Shown here piece by piece: positions 23,526 to 34,555 of a DNA stretch of 64,000 nt. Source of the stretch: Aaosphaeria pasadenensis (Eukaryota > Ascomycota > Dothideomycetes > Pleosporales); assembly GCA_022813625.1 (NCBI GenBank), contig JAKLMB010000016.1, forward strand, positions 558,001 to 622,000, written 5' to 3'. The notes under the pieces are model-generated. The model was not told the origin of the DNA. It searched no databases and saw only the letters and a list, made by a program, of their open reading frames with translations. Position 1 is the stretch's first letter, and each line of letters opens with the position of its first letter. Both the position numbers and the translations under genes were made by a program.

Positions 23526-24611
23526 CTATAGACCGAGGCCCTGAAATGACTTCACAGTGTCCACGATGGACCTCTCAAGCTCCATGTACTTTAGCCCCAA
23601 GATGTCTACTGTCCGCTTGTTATTGTATGTGTATAGCGCATCGCGACTGCTCTCGGGATAGTCTCCACCTGGTGTTGACTCGGTCGCCAAATCTTTGAGT
23701 TCCGGAAAGTGTTTCTTGATGATCGCGGCTATTTCCTTGTTGGAATATACACCTGCCGTGGTGAAGAATCGCTTGTTCGCGGCTTCGGGTTTCTCAAAGG
23801 CCTGAATGTGTGCTTCGGCTACGTCACGGACATCAACCCATAGATACACTCCGGTGGGTTGTATCACGTCTTTCCATTTGCCGGAAGCAGCCTTCAATAC
23901 GCCTTGATTTGAAGTATTGAGCTTGTCGAGACTATCAATGCTGTGGATCTGTAACACAGTTAGTCACTATCAGCGGCCTCTGCAGACTCTGGGAACACTC
24001 ACGACTGGGCCAACGACGACAGGAGGGTTGATCGTAGCGAACGTAAAGTTTGGCTTCTCCTTCTCCATGAACTCCCACGCAGCTCGTTCGGCGAAGGTCT
24101 TACTTCCTCGGTAACCATTTAGTGGGCTCTTGTATGCCTCTTCCTCAGTTATCGGGTTCCAGTCGGCTTCTGAAAATGCGTGACCCGGCCAGTCGCCTTT
24201 GCCCGGGTTCATAATCGCAGAGAAAGATGATGTATAAACCACATGCTTCACCGAAGGAGCATGCGCTTTAACACTTTTCAGGATGCCAACTGTCCCATTC
24301 ATTGCTGGGTCGAGGAGATCTTTCTTAACATCTGTAATGTTGAAATGACATGGGCTTGCAGTGTGGACCACAACGTCAAATGGAGGCTCAGAAATGACAG
24401 CCTGGTCGAAAGCTCCTAATTGGGCTATGTCTTGTACGATGGCGAAATCGAGCTGACCGTTGTCATAATTGCTCTGATAGGAGGCCTTGATCTTGTCGGC
24501 CTTGTCTTGACTGCGAACAGTGGTGACAACAGAGTATCCACGCTTAAGAAGGAGGTCGAGTACATGCGATGCAATGAAACCACTGCCGCCTGTGAGGAGA
24601 ACGCGCGTCAT
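23526..24611 (-). CDS. GRE2-like NADPH-dependent aldehyde/ketone reductase
   Basis: This is an extended short-chain dehydrogenase of the dihydroflavonol-reductase/methylglyoxal-reductase (Gre2) group. The exons are 24003-24611 and 23526-23948, giving 343 aa. The N-terminal Rossmann motif is VLLTGGSGFIASHV, with a following TVRSQDK that fits NADPH preference. Active-site elements include HVVYTSSFSA (Ser) and the YRGSK form of YxxxK. Known relatives reduce methylglyoxal, isovaleraldehyde or assorted ketones, and the exact substrate cannot be read from sequence. The start at 24611 puts the Rossmann strand four residues in, which is normal; an in-frame upstream ATG at 24704 would add 31 unlikely residues. 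It is divergent from the MetE-like gene across 1.2 kb. Confidence 0.9.
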
Positions 24612-25841
24612 AATGTCGGTAATGGAATGAGTTTCTAGAGGATTGAGGACAAAATCGCTCCTAAAATAAACAGAGAAAGCAAATTGAAGACACGGATTAC
24701 GCAAAGGGCGGTCGCAGACTTTATCATCATGTCGCCATGACGGATGGTATCATCGTGCCCACTGTTGCTGGCGTAAGATTCCAATACCGTTCGGTCAAAG
24801 GATTGGTACACCCTCGTATATCTTGCGCCGAATACTCTCTCGGGTTCGTAATTTGGCCTTTATCTCTCGTGTCATTGATTTTTCAAAGTCTCCGGCAGCA
24901 TTAAATCCATTTCAATCACCGTATTGAGTCAAGTTCTGCGCTAATGCTAGCCTGGAGCCGTAACACTTTAGCCACCATAGGAAGGTAATGTCATGAAGGC
25001 ATCCCGTCTATGATTCTCGGCCATTTGGATTTTTTTTACAATTACAAAGTAAGTATATAAGCGAGAATACGTGGTCGCCTTCGGACGAGCGAGTTAAACG
25101 TCCGCCTATCGAGTGGCATGCCGATGATTATAAGCTATTTGACTTGCTCGTATTATTTTTGTCAGTCAAGTGCCCCACGATGACAAGGATCCCCATAGTC
25201 GACCTTCGTGAAAACGTGGCAACGCAGGTCATGTCACGCCTAGCGAAATACTGGTCCCGACTCTGTGGCTCTCGGAATGCTCCAATGCTCATTGTCGGGC
25301 CTGATGTACAAGCACATGTGCCTATCTGAGGGTCTATACCGGATCTTATGGCCTCCAGAGAGAGAGAGCATATTGTTGCGGCGCAGGCTCATGATACCTC
25401 AGTGTCCAGGCGATTTTGACTTTATCCATTGATAAAGTTGAATCGTTGAAAGGTCGTCCTGCATAGGTGACCCCACATGTTCCGGTCGAGTGGTTAAATT
25501 CCGACGTTCCGAGCCTGTTCAGTACAGCATAGGGAAACGCTACTGTCTGTCAAGTACAGTGCACGAATCGTGTCATGCTTGGGAGTCGAACTAGTAGGCG
25601 GGAAAGGGAAACAGACATGACCATTCTTTCGTCAAAAGATCGCGGGGGGACACAGTCGCAATTTATACTTCGCCTACATCTCGAGATCACGGCAGATGTT
25701 CTTTCGCGCGTCATCCACAATCTATCTCCCCACCCCCCACATCCTACATGAGCGGGGCCATGGTCAGGGACCAAGGTCGCCTTCATTTATGTGGCCTTCG
25801 CCCCATTTCATTCAGCCAACTTCCTCAACTTCTTCACGAAA
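24612..25841. other. Divergent intergenic region, GRE2-like / MetE-like
   Basis: This 1.2-kb region serves as upstream sequence for two divergent genes. A TATA-like string (GTATATAAGC) is near 25052. An open frame at 25144-25329 has no recognisable feature. No RNA gene or transposon trace is seen. Confidence 0.4.
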
Positions 25842-27217
25842 ATGTCTGCTGCAAAGAGAAACCCACCCTTCCGCGCTGAGCACGTTGGCTCTTTGCTCCG
25901 ACCGCAAGAGCTAGTTCAGAAGCGATATGACGTCGCTGCGGGCAAAGCTACCACCGCAGAACTTGAACCTTTGGAGGATAAGTCAATTGCGGAAGTTGTA
26001 AAACTGCAGAAAGACGCCGGTTTTCACATCATCTCCAGTGGAGAATATGCCAGGCAGGTTTCGCACTAATTGGGGCTCACGTACTGCTTTTGCTAAAAGT
26101 TCTTAAGGCACATGTTTTGGGGTACCTTTTTCGAGGAGCTTCATGGCATGAAGGAGCTCCAGCTTGGCGTTCTGAAAGGATACGACCAGTCCATCTTCCG
26201 CGAATACGCACCCGATGTTAAGTCTTTCCTTGAATCCAAGGAGATCCCGAATGCAGTCACAGTCTGCGTGGACAAAATTCGACATCCAGGTCACTCCAGC
26301 TACCAAAGGGAGGTCGACATCATGAAGAAGCAGGTCCCTGAAAGCGAGTGGAAGAATATCAAGATTACCATGATCTCCCCAAGCTGGTACCACTTCAGAT
26401 ACAAGGCTGGCCGGGCATACCCCAAGGAGGTATATGCCAACGACGAGGAATACTTTGAAGATGTTGCCAAAGCCTACCAGGAGGAATTGAAATTCCTCCA
26501 TGGTCAAGGTATTAGGAACATCCAGATTGATGATCCCAACCTCGCTTGTAAGTACCCCGTTCCACTCCTTCATGCAGTCTCTAACGCGCTTTTCAGACTT
26601 CTGCTCGGAGTCTATGTTGGAGGGCTGGGCTGCGGACAAGACCAACGATAAGACTGCTGATGAGATGTTTGACGCCTACGTGAAATTCTACAACAAGTGT
26701 TTCGAGCGACCAGAGGACATGCACCTTGGAATTCACTTGTGCCGTGGAAACTACGTTGGCAGCCGTCATTTCTCCGAGGGTGCCTACGACATCATTGCGA
26801 AGAAACTATTCCAGGTGAGCCGGAATTCCATCTAGCAATAGATGCATAATTGATTGAACTCCATAGGACTTGAACGTCGACACTTACTACCTCGAGTACG
26901 ACACTCCCCGCGCCGGGGGTTTCGAGCCCCTCGCCGAGCTCCCCAAGAACAAGAACGTCGTTCTTGGTGTCGTCACGTCCAAGTTCCCTGAGCTTGAGAA
27001 CAAGGACGAGATGATCTCTCGCGTCCAGCAAGCCGCCGAATACATCGCCAAGGGCACTGGCCAGTCGAAGGAGGATGCTCTTCAACAGATCTGCGTGTCG
27101 CCTCAGTGCGGGTTCGCATCGCACGCCGAGGGCAATGCGCTCGGCTACGAGGACATGAGGAAGAAGCTGCAGCTTGTCCGAAGCATCGCCGATTCCGTCT
27201 GGCCCGGCCAACCGTAG
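25842..27217 (+). CDS. MetE C-terminal-like (UROD/MetE fold) zinc methyltransferase
   Basis: This 406-aa protein corresponds to the C-terminal catalytic half of cobalamin-independent methionine synthase without the N-terminal half. The exons are 25842-26053, 26108-26547, 26597-26814 and 26867-27217. Motifs include FRAEHVGSLLRP, IQIDDPNLAY, GIHLCRGN (zinc His and Cys), LEYDTPRAG (Glu) and SPQCGF (second Cys), so the Zn site that activates a thiol looks intact. Stand-alone proteins of this type are widespread in fungi and bacteria; the methyl donor and acceptor are not established, and full-length Met6 is a different, about 765-aa protein. The first intron uses a GC donor (AG|GCAGGT), which is required to read GEYARHMFWG in frame. 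Confidence 0.88.
26054..26107 (+). other. GC-AG intron in the MetE-like gene
   Basis: The intron begins GCAGGT and ends CTTAAG. Using any nearby GT breaks the frame or ends in a stop, while the GC donor yields the continuous family sequence GEYARHMFWG. GC-AG introns are a known minor class. Confidence 0.8.
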
Positions 27218-28152
27218 GCGATCGGTATACAAAGAATCTTTTGATGATTTAGCGATGTTTGTATTGTTGAAAATCGAATGCTGCTTTCAACACGGCGTTC
27301 TTGTTTGAGGAGATTCATTGGGTGGGGTTGTGGAGATCAGTTCTTGTTCAACATCTTGGAAAGCTATATGCATGTTCTTTTTCTAGTGTCAAATACACTG
27401 TTTCTGAAGGGTAATGTCGAGAATTTTCGGCATTCAGGAGGGGTACACATACCACCATGAGTCGATAAAAAGTAAAACCATATCTACAACCATGAGTCGT
27501 AGATCAAATGAAATTAGCAATTCTTCTGCCAACTAACTCTTTCATTTTGCTATTGACTGTAACTGCTTAGGTGGTTGTCGCTGGTCCTGGGCCTTGGATA
27601 TGCAGGTCAAAGATGCAAACTCGCCCACTCAGGTACCTGCCAAGGAACAAAGTCGCTATCTCGGAACGTTGCCCTTCACTCATCTCATAGGGACTGATAG
27701 CGACCTTCAAACCAGCAAATTAGTCCAGAAGTTCGCTCCTACTATATCAAGATCGCTACTGTCACTCTGGTCATTCAATCTGATCTGTGATTGGCCAGGC
27801 ACCGACTTATATCACGTGATGTTCTCATGTGTAACTTTACACAGTATTTGTTTTTCTAGTTCTCGCTCAGATCACAAGCTTCTTCAACGTGTCTTTCATT
27901 TCACACGAAGTGAGGTAGATCTCGTGGGCCTTGATACACAAAGGCAAAAGTAGCGACGCTCTAGAGGCATCAGTTGATCGAGGACAACGTCAGCCATTAG
28001 CTCACAGATCGCATCGCATTCTCTCGACCCAGGCTGCAAAATCTCGAACTGACATTGCATCAAGGGTGAGTGAGCAAAGTGTGAACTTGTCGTCTCATCC
28101 TAATTCTCATAATAGAAGACTCTGTGAGTGGAGCATTGATATAGCAATTACA
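27218..28152. other. Intergenic: F-box gene upstream region
   Basis: This is the 3' region of the MetE-like gene and the upstream region of the F-box gene. A TCACGTGA palindrome lies at 27812-27819. The frame 27594-27953 opens only with TTG and shows no domain. The F-box frame is open from 27931, but its first convincing ATG is 28153. Confidence 0.4.
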
Positions 28153-29760
28153 ATGCTCTCAACCCTCCCCGCCGAGCTCCAGAATGATGTGGTATCGCAC
28201 ATTGCACAATTCGAAAACGCCACAGATCGAACATCTACACTATCAGCATTAGCACTATGCGATCGGACATTTGCCAAAATATGTCGGGAGCCTTTGTACC
28301 GAAATATTTCGATTGAGCCAGGAACACGCCAGCAACCTTCACCACGACTCTATCGTTTACTTCGTACACTTTTATTGGACGATCAAAGCATTGGAGCTAA
28401 AGTGCAGTCATTGTCGACAAGCATAGTGACCACGAATTGGCTCAAGGATGAAAGTACACCTTACCTTGACTTGCCGCTCGCAGCACAGCTCCTGAAACAA
28501 TCACTTTCGAAACCGGTTGCAGAGTGTTTTCGTCGAGGCCTGTTGCAAGGTTCTTCCGATTTTTGGGAAGCACTTGTATGCGTATTATTAGTGCTCCTCC
28601 CGAATCTTGAATCATGTACCGTCAGACTTGGTCCATACACAAATGGCAAGAATCTCTTTTGCAGAGTACGAGGCCACAGTCCTCCCCTGATATTCCAGAA
28701 ATTACGCCATCTTGAGATTCGACTCCCAGACCGTTGGCACGTAGGAATTTCGCCTGCTCCATTCCCATTACTTCAAGTTGAAAATGTCACTCCGTTGCAA
28801 TCTCTTACGATAGATGGTCGGGGTTCGTACCACCCTCGTGACGAATTCCGGCTCTTCGTTGGCGCCCGAGGCAATCAAATTGAGATCAATCTTCACAGCT
28901 TGACAATCATTGAAAGCCACCGATTCGACCAATGGGCCTATTTCCTGCATCCTATAAAAGGTATCCGCAATTTTGCCTTCGAGATTTATGACGTCAAGAG
29001 CATAGAAGGAGTTCTTGAAAGCTTCTTGAATTTCACCGATACCTTAGAGCGAGCTACCATTGTTGCATTTCTTCCCGACAGTTTTGTCAGTAGCGACAGA
29101 GTAGACAACGAAACAGACGAAGAAGACGAATTACCCGTTCGTGCCGCCCAAGTACTCCAGACCCTCCCATCTATCATCGAGCGTGCAATCACCTTATTCG
29201 GCCGCGACCTAGCAACGATGGGGTCCTTCCAACCATTCCAAAAACTCAAAACGTTACTGATCTCGGAACTCCTACTATTAGGCTCCCAACCTGATACACC
29301 GACGCTGGCCAGTATCCTCCCGGAATCCCTAGAAGAACTCATACTTCAGGTCCCCCGGAGGACGAAAGTCTTCGAGGTGAGACGCCCGGGACAGCCGGTG
29401 ATTTACTCGCATGCACGGTTGATAGAGGCAATGGAGGACCTACCATCGGGACTAAAGTCCATCCGCTTCGTGTGCAAGATTTCAGAGGTGTGGTACACCT
29501 CGCCACCGATTGAAGTAAACACATTTCATGACCGTGAGGCGATTGAGGTGGTATCCATCTGGCGCCCATTTCTCGAATGGAAGGTGAGGAAGTGTCCGTT
29601 GATGACGGAGTTTCAGCGGATCCAGATGATCCAGAAGCGACATGATAAGAAGGAAGGGCATGAAAAAATGTTCCGTCAATACAAACGTTTTGCGGAGAGT
29701 TATGAAAAAACATTTGGAGAAGTATGCCATGCACCTGTGAGGAGGTTTGTACAGACTTGA
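28153..29760 (+). CDS. F-box-like protein
   Basis: This encodes a single-exon protein of 535 aa. The N-terminus is an F-box-like helix set (LSTLPAELQNDVVSHIAQFE...LSALALCDRTFAKICREPLYRNIS), the motif that binds Skp1 in SCF ubiquitin ligases. The rest is leucine-rich with irregular repeats, as in many rapidly evolving Pezizomycotina F-box proteins, and ends with a basic helix. The substrate is unknown. The start is the ATG at 28153 because it places the F-box at the very N-terminus; the frame is open for another 222 bases upstream with low-complexity translation. Gene presence is secure and the function beyond the F-box is unknown. Confidence 0.8.
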   Translation: MLSTLPAELQNDVVSHIAQFENATDRTSTLSALALCDRTFAKICREPLYRNISIEPGTRQQPSPRLYRLLRTLLLDDQSIGAKVQSLSTSIVTTNWLKDESTPYLDLPLAAQLLKQSLSKPVAECFRRGLLQGSSDFWEALVCVLLVLLPNLESCTVRLGPYTNGKNLFCRVRGHSPPLIFQKLRHLEIRLPDRWHVGISPAPFPLLQVENVTPLQSLTIDGRGSYHPRDEFRLFVGARGNQIEINLHSLTIIESHRFDQWAYFLHPIKGIRNFAFEIYDVKSIEGVLESFLNFTDTLERATIVAFLPDSFVSSDRVDNETDEEDELPVRAAQVLQTLPSIIERAITLFGRDLATMGSFQPFQKLKTLLISELLLLGSQPDTPTLASILPESLEELILQVPRRTKVFEVRRPGQPVIYSHARLIEAMEDLPSGLKSIRFVCKISEVWYTSPPIEVNTFHDREAIEVVSIWRPFLEWKVRKCPLMTEFQRIQMIQKRHDKKEGHEKMFRQYKRFAESYEKTFGEVCHAPVRRFVQT

Positions 29761-30050
29761 ACAACTCTGAGCAGGCGAGATTTTGATCGAACAAACCGGA
29801 TGCTAAGCACATCTACGGAAGGTGTTTGCAAGCATCTGGTATTGATATTCTTTAAACCTATTCGAAAGACAGTTACGATTGAGTGTATTTCGGTTTCAGT
29901 CAACGGGAACAGGAAAGGATATCTTCTTTTTTGAGTGCCCCAGTTATTATGGTCACGTATAATCCATGGTATTGATTTATTGTTTCTCGCTGCAAGTTCA
30001 TGAAGGCCTAATGTTACATATGAGTAGAAGAACATAGATATGACGCCTCG

Positions 30051-31385
30051 CTACCTCTCTACAGTGATGAGCCATCCATCCCCGAGGACCTTGCCGTCCT
30101 TATCCACACCACCCCAAGCAACAACGCTCGCACCGTCAACTTCTGTGCCCTTTGTCGCTGCAAAATGACCCCTGATACCCAGCCCACGCTTCGGCTGCCC
30201 TGGAATCTCTTTCGTCTCCTCGCCAGTCGCATCCACGAATTTGTAGTTCAATTCCGCCCATTTCCCCTCATATGTGTCTTTCTTGATAGCCGTCCTAGTT
30301 TGATCCTTGATTGCCGCAGCCGAGTATCCCTCGGGTGGAAGCTGGAAAGACCATATATCATCAAAGAAAGTTGACGTCTCCCCCTCGCCACCTATGATGA
30401 GAAGATAATGACGGCCCTGGCCGGTCGTAACACTGACCAAGGCTGCAGATGATCTAGCCTGCGGTGCATCGCCCTCACCAACCCGAATCTCCTCCCAATC
30501 CCAACCGGTCGTCAATGGCGTGGTGCCACCCTCGGCATGCTTCCACACAGGACTGACATCCACGAAGTCCATCCCGCCAGACGCAAACGTCTCGACGCCC
30601 TTCCCGCCGAACCGATACAGTCTCTTGCCCACGACGTCTATGGAAGCGCCCTCCCGCGGTTGGCCCGGCGGACTGGGAACGTTCGACCACATCCTCGTTC
30701 TGATGTCGAACGCCAAAGCGTCATTAAGCAGCTCGCCCTTCTCGACATCCTTTCCACCAACCACGAACAAAGTACCCCAGGAATCGTCATCCGCCGGTTC
30801 AGGCACGGCCTTCGCAGGGTCAGCAGGTTGCTGCGGCGCCCGCTCCTTAAACACCACATCCTTTGGCCCCGGGAAATCCGCGCCCGCAGCTGCATGTCCC
30901 GTCCTCTGCGACGGGAAAAGCGTCCCCGGCGAAGGGTCAAGATAGCTCCAACTATTCGCCACGGTACTGAACGCCCAAACCCTTCCGTTCTCCGGTTCGG
31001 GGACTCCCTCGCCGCCGAAGACATATATCGTGTCACCGATCACGACGGCAGTGTGGCCTTTCCTGGCAGCGGGCACTGCACCGCCGGCTACGGCTGCCCG
31101 CGGAGATATCGTCGTGTAGTCTGCTTCCAGGACGCCGCTGGACGGCAGGATCACGACGTGCATGTCATTGTTTGCTAATTGGCCTGGGGAGGTCTCGCCG
31201 CCGAAGATGTACGCGCGGCCTTTGACTACGGAAATGGTGTGCTGGCTGATGGGTATGGGGACGGAGGTGATGTGGGATATGTTTGATTTCAGGGGGAGAG
31301 TCGGGTAGAGAATTCCTGTTGCCAGAGCGGCTGCACCTTGGAGGAGGTTGTCGGCGGCGTAGAGGGCTCCTGCCACTGCTTCCAT
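30051..31385 (-). CDS. Kelch-repeat beta-propeller protein
   Basis: This encodes a single-exon protein of 444 aa with kelch-type blades: QHTISVVKGRAYIFGGE, GHTAVVIGDTIYVFGGEG, GTLFVVGGKD, IDVVGKRLYRFGGKG and HYLLIIGGEGE, the last near SFQLPPEG. The GG doublets and spacing of about 50-60 residues are diagnostic. It has no signal peptide and no BTB or catalytic domain, so it is probably an intracellular scaffold. Fungal relatives are annotated as kelch or galactose-oxidase-like without function. The sense strand is C-rich at the start and G-rich at the end. Long frames on the opposite strand are shadows. It is tandem on the minus strand with CQD1. Confidence 0.85.
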   Translation of the reverse strand: MEAVAGALYAADNLLQGAAALATGILYPTLPLKSNISHITSVPIPISQHTISVVKGRAYIFGGETSPGQLANNDMHVVILPSSGVLEADYTTISPRAAVAGGAVPAARKGHTAVVIGDTIYVFGGEGVPEPENGRVWAFSTVANSWSYLDPSPGTLFPSQRTGHAAAGADFPGPKDVVFKERAPQQPADPAKAVPEPADDDSWGTLFVVGGKDVEKGELLNDALAFDIRTRMWSNVPSPPGQPREGASIDVVGKRLYRFGGKGVETFASGGMDFVDVSPVWKHAEGGTTPLTTGWDWEEIRVGEGDAPQARSSAALVSVTTGQGRHYLLIIGGEGETSTFFDDIWSFQLPPEGYSAAAIKDQTRTAIKKDTYEGKWAELNYKFVDATGEETKEIPGQPKRGLGIRGHFAATKGTEVDGASVVAWGGVDKDGKVLGDGWLITVER

Positions 31386-32031
31386 GATGGATGGTCTGGG
31401 TGGTGAAAGTCGAGCGAGGACTATGGTTCTGGCCGAGTGAGAGGAATTGCTAGCTACTTATGCAATGCACAGATACAGTGTTGACGAAGTAAATTAGATG
31501 AGAGATTCTGTATATCGGTGGTATCTATGTTGGCTCCACTTGCGGTGAGTTTGAATTGGTTTCACTGCGGGAACTTGAATGTAAGCTGAAGGCTGAAGGA
31601 GCTCCGAGTATTTACTGAACTGGGCATAGCTAGCCGTCACCACCGAAATGACGTATATGGTACGTGCACTCAACTTTGAATTTACTAAATATAGACAGAT
31701 AAATTCTTGAATCTTGAGTGTGTAAGTTATTATTTTTTACAGTCAATATTTACGGGGATCGAGTCCGTCGATATCGTCTAAATGTGGTAATAGGGACGCT
31801 TGGTATATCCCTCAATAGAAGCGCCGCCCTGTTGCCAACTCCTGGAATGCGATGGATCTATTTGTACAAGGTGAACTGAGGGGAAAGGTTGACATGGCAA
31901 AATGCCAATGCAATATGTACGTTTGGAAGGATGGGAGATGCTGTATGAAGAAATCGACACTATCGTATCGCCGAGAGCATGCAATACGTAGCGTGCAGGC
32001 GTTTATATGTTGGGCGACAGCTGGTCGTATT
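31386..32031. other. Intergenic: kelch promoter and CQD1 3' region
   Basis: This AT-rich stretch upstream of the kelch gene overlaps the 3' side of CQD1. Short frames near 31778-32061 overlap the gap without ATG-led domains. Nothing else is seen. Confidence 0.5.
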
Positions 32032-34230
32032 TCACGCATCGTTCAACCTTATAAACTGTAAGTTACTGACTGAAGATAGAGATAATATTCCACTCACGGT
32101 TTCGACGGAGGCTTGGAGGAAGCTACGAGCCTCCAGACCTGCCCAGACTTTGAGCATAGAGAAATCACCGCCACGAATCATGGAACCGCCACTCTGCGTA
32201 CCAAGCTGCCGTAGGATAGGTAAGGCACTGCATAAAATTAGCCATTGATGCTTTAACATGATGATAGACATACCCAGCGAACAAGTCTAACTCGGGGTTC
32301 AAACTTCTGCCAATGCCCTCAAGTAAAAGGATACTTAAGACGACGTTGACGAAATCACCCTCAAGGCGGACGTGATGGTTTCGTACCATTGAGAGAACCT
32401 CATTGAGGATATCCCCGATCTTGATGTTTCCTAAAGCAAATGTACGGCTCTTAACTCCCAAGACTAGATGCTGCATACGTAGGGCAAAAACCTCAGCGTC
32501 GATCACAGCTTCGGGCTGTCTGCAACGCTCGACCATAAGGTGACCAGCTTTGTAGCCATCGAACTCTGCCACAGCTTTGAAAAGATCTAGGAAATTTGTG
32601 CGATTCTTTCCATTGAGCTCCGTGACCAATCCGGTGTCGATGAAGATAAGTTGTGGCCGATAACCCTCATCATCGATTTCGCGAAGTGTATTCAGCCACT
32701 CCTTCGGCTTATGTCTGAAAGGCCGTAATCTTTCTAATACCTCCTCCGTAACGTCCGGTGAATTCCTGGGGCTAGTGGTCCTCTCTTTCTTACGGTTGAG
32801 AATAGAAACATCTAATTGTTCGGGTTCGTAGAATCGGACCATGATGTTTCCAGGGTGAAGATCCGCATGGATGAAATTATCAATGAGCACCATGGTCAAG
32901 AACGCGTCTAATCCCTCGTTCGCAATATCCTTTTGGAACACACCACCCCCATTATGAAGAAAATGCTCGAGTGGTATTCCTTGCGCAAATTCCTCGATCA
33001 AAACTTCTCGGGTCGTATAGTCTGTATATGGATAAGGGAACCAAGCGGTACTTCGATCCTTAAAGTTTTGCCTAAACATTGTCAAATTTGCTGCTTCGAT
33101 CCGCATGTCCAGTTGCAATCGCATCATTTCTCCAAATTGCTGCACTTCATCTGGGAACGACAACCATTCCATCGTAGGAATGATGTTGATCATGGAAGCA
33201 AAGAACGCCATGATGCGCAGATCCCGTCGCACGATCTTTTCGATTCTCGGGTGGAGCACCTTAACCGCAACATGACTGGAAGGTATTCTTTGAGGGGTAC
33301 TCTTCAATGTTACCTCCACATTCTTCCGTATTATCTGCCGCAAATTTGGTGGTTCGTGCTCGATACCGACATCGTCCGCAGAAAGATCAGATTTAAGTTT
33401 GGCCTTGTAGACTTGCGCAATGGCACCTACACCAAGCGGTGTCTCATCGAATTCTTCGAAGATATCATCGAAAGACCGGCCACCGAACGCTTTTTCGACC
33501 GTACGCATCGTTACTTCCAGGGAGTGGGCAGGGGCGTGAGAGTGTAGGGTAGACATAACTCTGCAGAGTTCGGTAGGGAATATGTCTGTTCGTGAAGCAG
33601 CCCATTGACCCAGCTGATGCTCGTTAATCGCAGATTTATTGAACTATATGGTTTCGGCTTTACCTTGATGAAAGCTGCGCCAGCACGCTCCATAGACTTA
33701 ACCAAGAATGCATACCACCAAAGCGTTCCGATCCTCTCGTTGTCTCTATCCGATCGCCTTTTGCCTATCCAGATAACGGGAACAGTAGCTATGACTGGTA
33801 CGAAGATGACGACAAGGTGAAGAAAGCGTATTCCAGTCATAATTGGCTCTATTATATAGTAGTCGACAAAGAAGTATATGCCTCTCCGATATTTTTTCGA
33901 GTTTTGAATTGATTTGGGCACCTGGGCCTTCAGCTCTTTCCGCGATGCCTCCAGCATTGCCTCCTCATGTGTTTTGTCTCCATTCTCCGACTCATCATGG
34001 CCTATAGCCACAAAAGCAAGCGGGCTCAGGGTGGCTCCAGCTGCTCCAGCCGCCCCAGCTGCACCGGACCATAGAATTGTCTTTCCGGGAAATCGTGGGG
34101 TCGAGAAGTGGTTTCGAAGGAACGTGGATCGAACGGAGAAGTGGCGTGCCGAACAGCGGGCGGCGTGGGTTCCTGATCGCCGAGCACCCTGGCTTAATAT
34201 TCGACGGGCGAGGAAAAAGGGCGCCCTCAT
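32032..34230 (-). CDS. CQD1: Mitochondrial ABC1/ADCK2-type atypical kinase (Cqd1-like)
   Basis: This is a UbiB-family protein of the inner mitochondrial membrane that influences coenzyme Q distribution and lipid homeostasis in yeast. The exons are 33664-34230, 32274-33613, 32098-32227 and 32032-32055, giving 686 aa. The Arg-rich start (MRAPFFLARRILSQGARRSG) is a mitochondrial presequence. A hydrophobic segment (LHLVVIFVPVIATVPVIWIG) precedes the family KxGQ motif, here AFIKLGQWAASR. Kinase-like motifs are VGAIAQVYKAKL, HADLHPGNIMVR and FIDTGLV. The preceding GTLWWYAFLVKSMERAG is typical of the ADCK2/Cqd1 branch rather than Coq8. The last intron is only 42 nt and could equally be read through in frame. 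Confidence 0.9.
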
Positions 34231-34555
34231 CGTTCAGGGAATTGTATGGGCTTAGCGCGCGAGAGGTCCATGAGAAGTTGTTCCCGTAAAGTCGAAAACA
34301 ATTATCATCGACTTCGGCTTCGGTACGTCATGATGTCGCGCCGAAGCACGGACCATCTACTTCCGAATGTTGCTTCATCTGACACGTGCTTGCGTTCTCG
34401 TCACAAAATGGACGCAACGAACGACTATGGATTTTTGAGTGATTATGCAAATCAAAATTTAATTTCTTGATAAATAATAGGACAATTCAACAACGTATTT
34501 CGCTAGCTAAGATGGGCACAAAAAATCTACATCATGAGGTCCTCGACATAGTGGT
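34231..34555. other. Intergenic: CQD1 upstream region
   Basis: This short gap is between the CQD1 start and the monooxygenase stop on the same strand. No motif or gene is seen. Confidence 0.5.

Noticed and set aside
24612..25841. Possible tRNA or small RNA in the large gaps
   Set aside because: I looked for T-arm like GGTTCGAATCC strings and cloverleaf spacing in the longer gaps and found none that paired convincingly.
27594..27953. 119-codon frame upstream of the F-box gene
   Set aside because: It begins only with TTG, has no domain, and overlaps the probable F-box leader.
30537..31178. 213-codon plus-strand frame inside the kelch gene
   Set aside because: It is Arg-rich shadow translation opposite conserved kelch blades.
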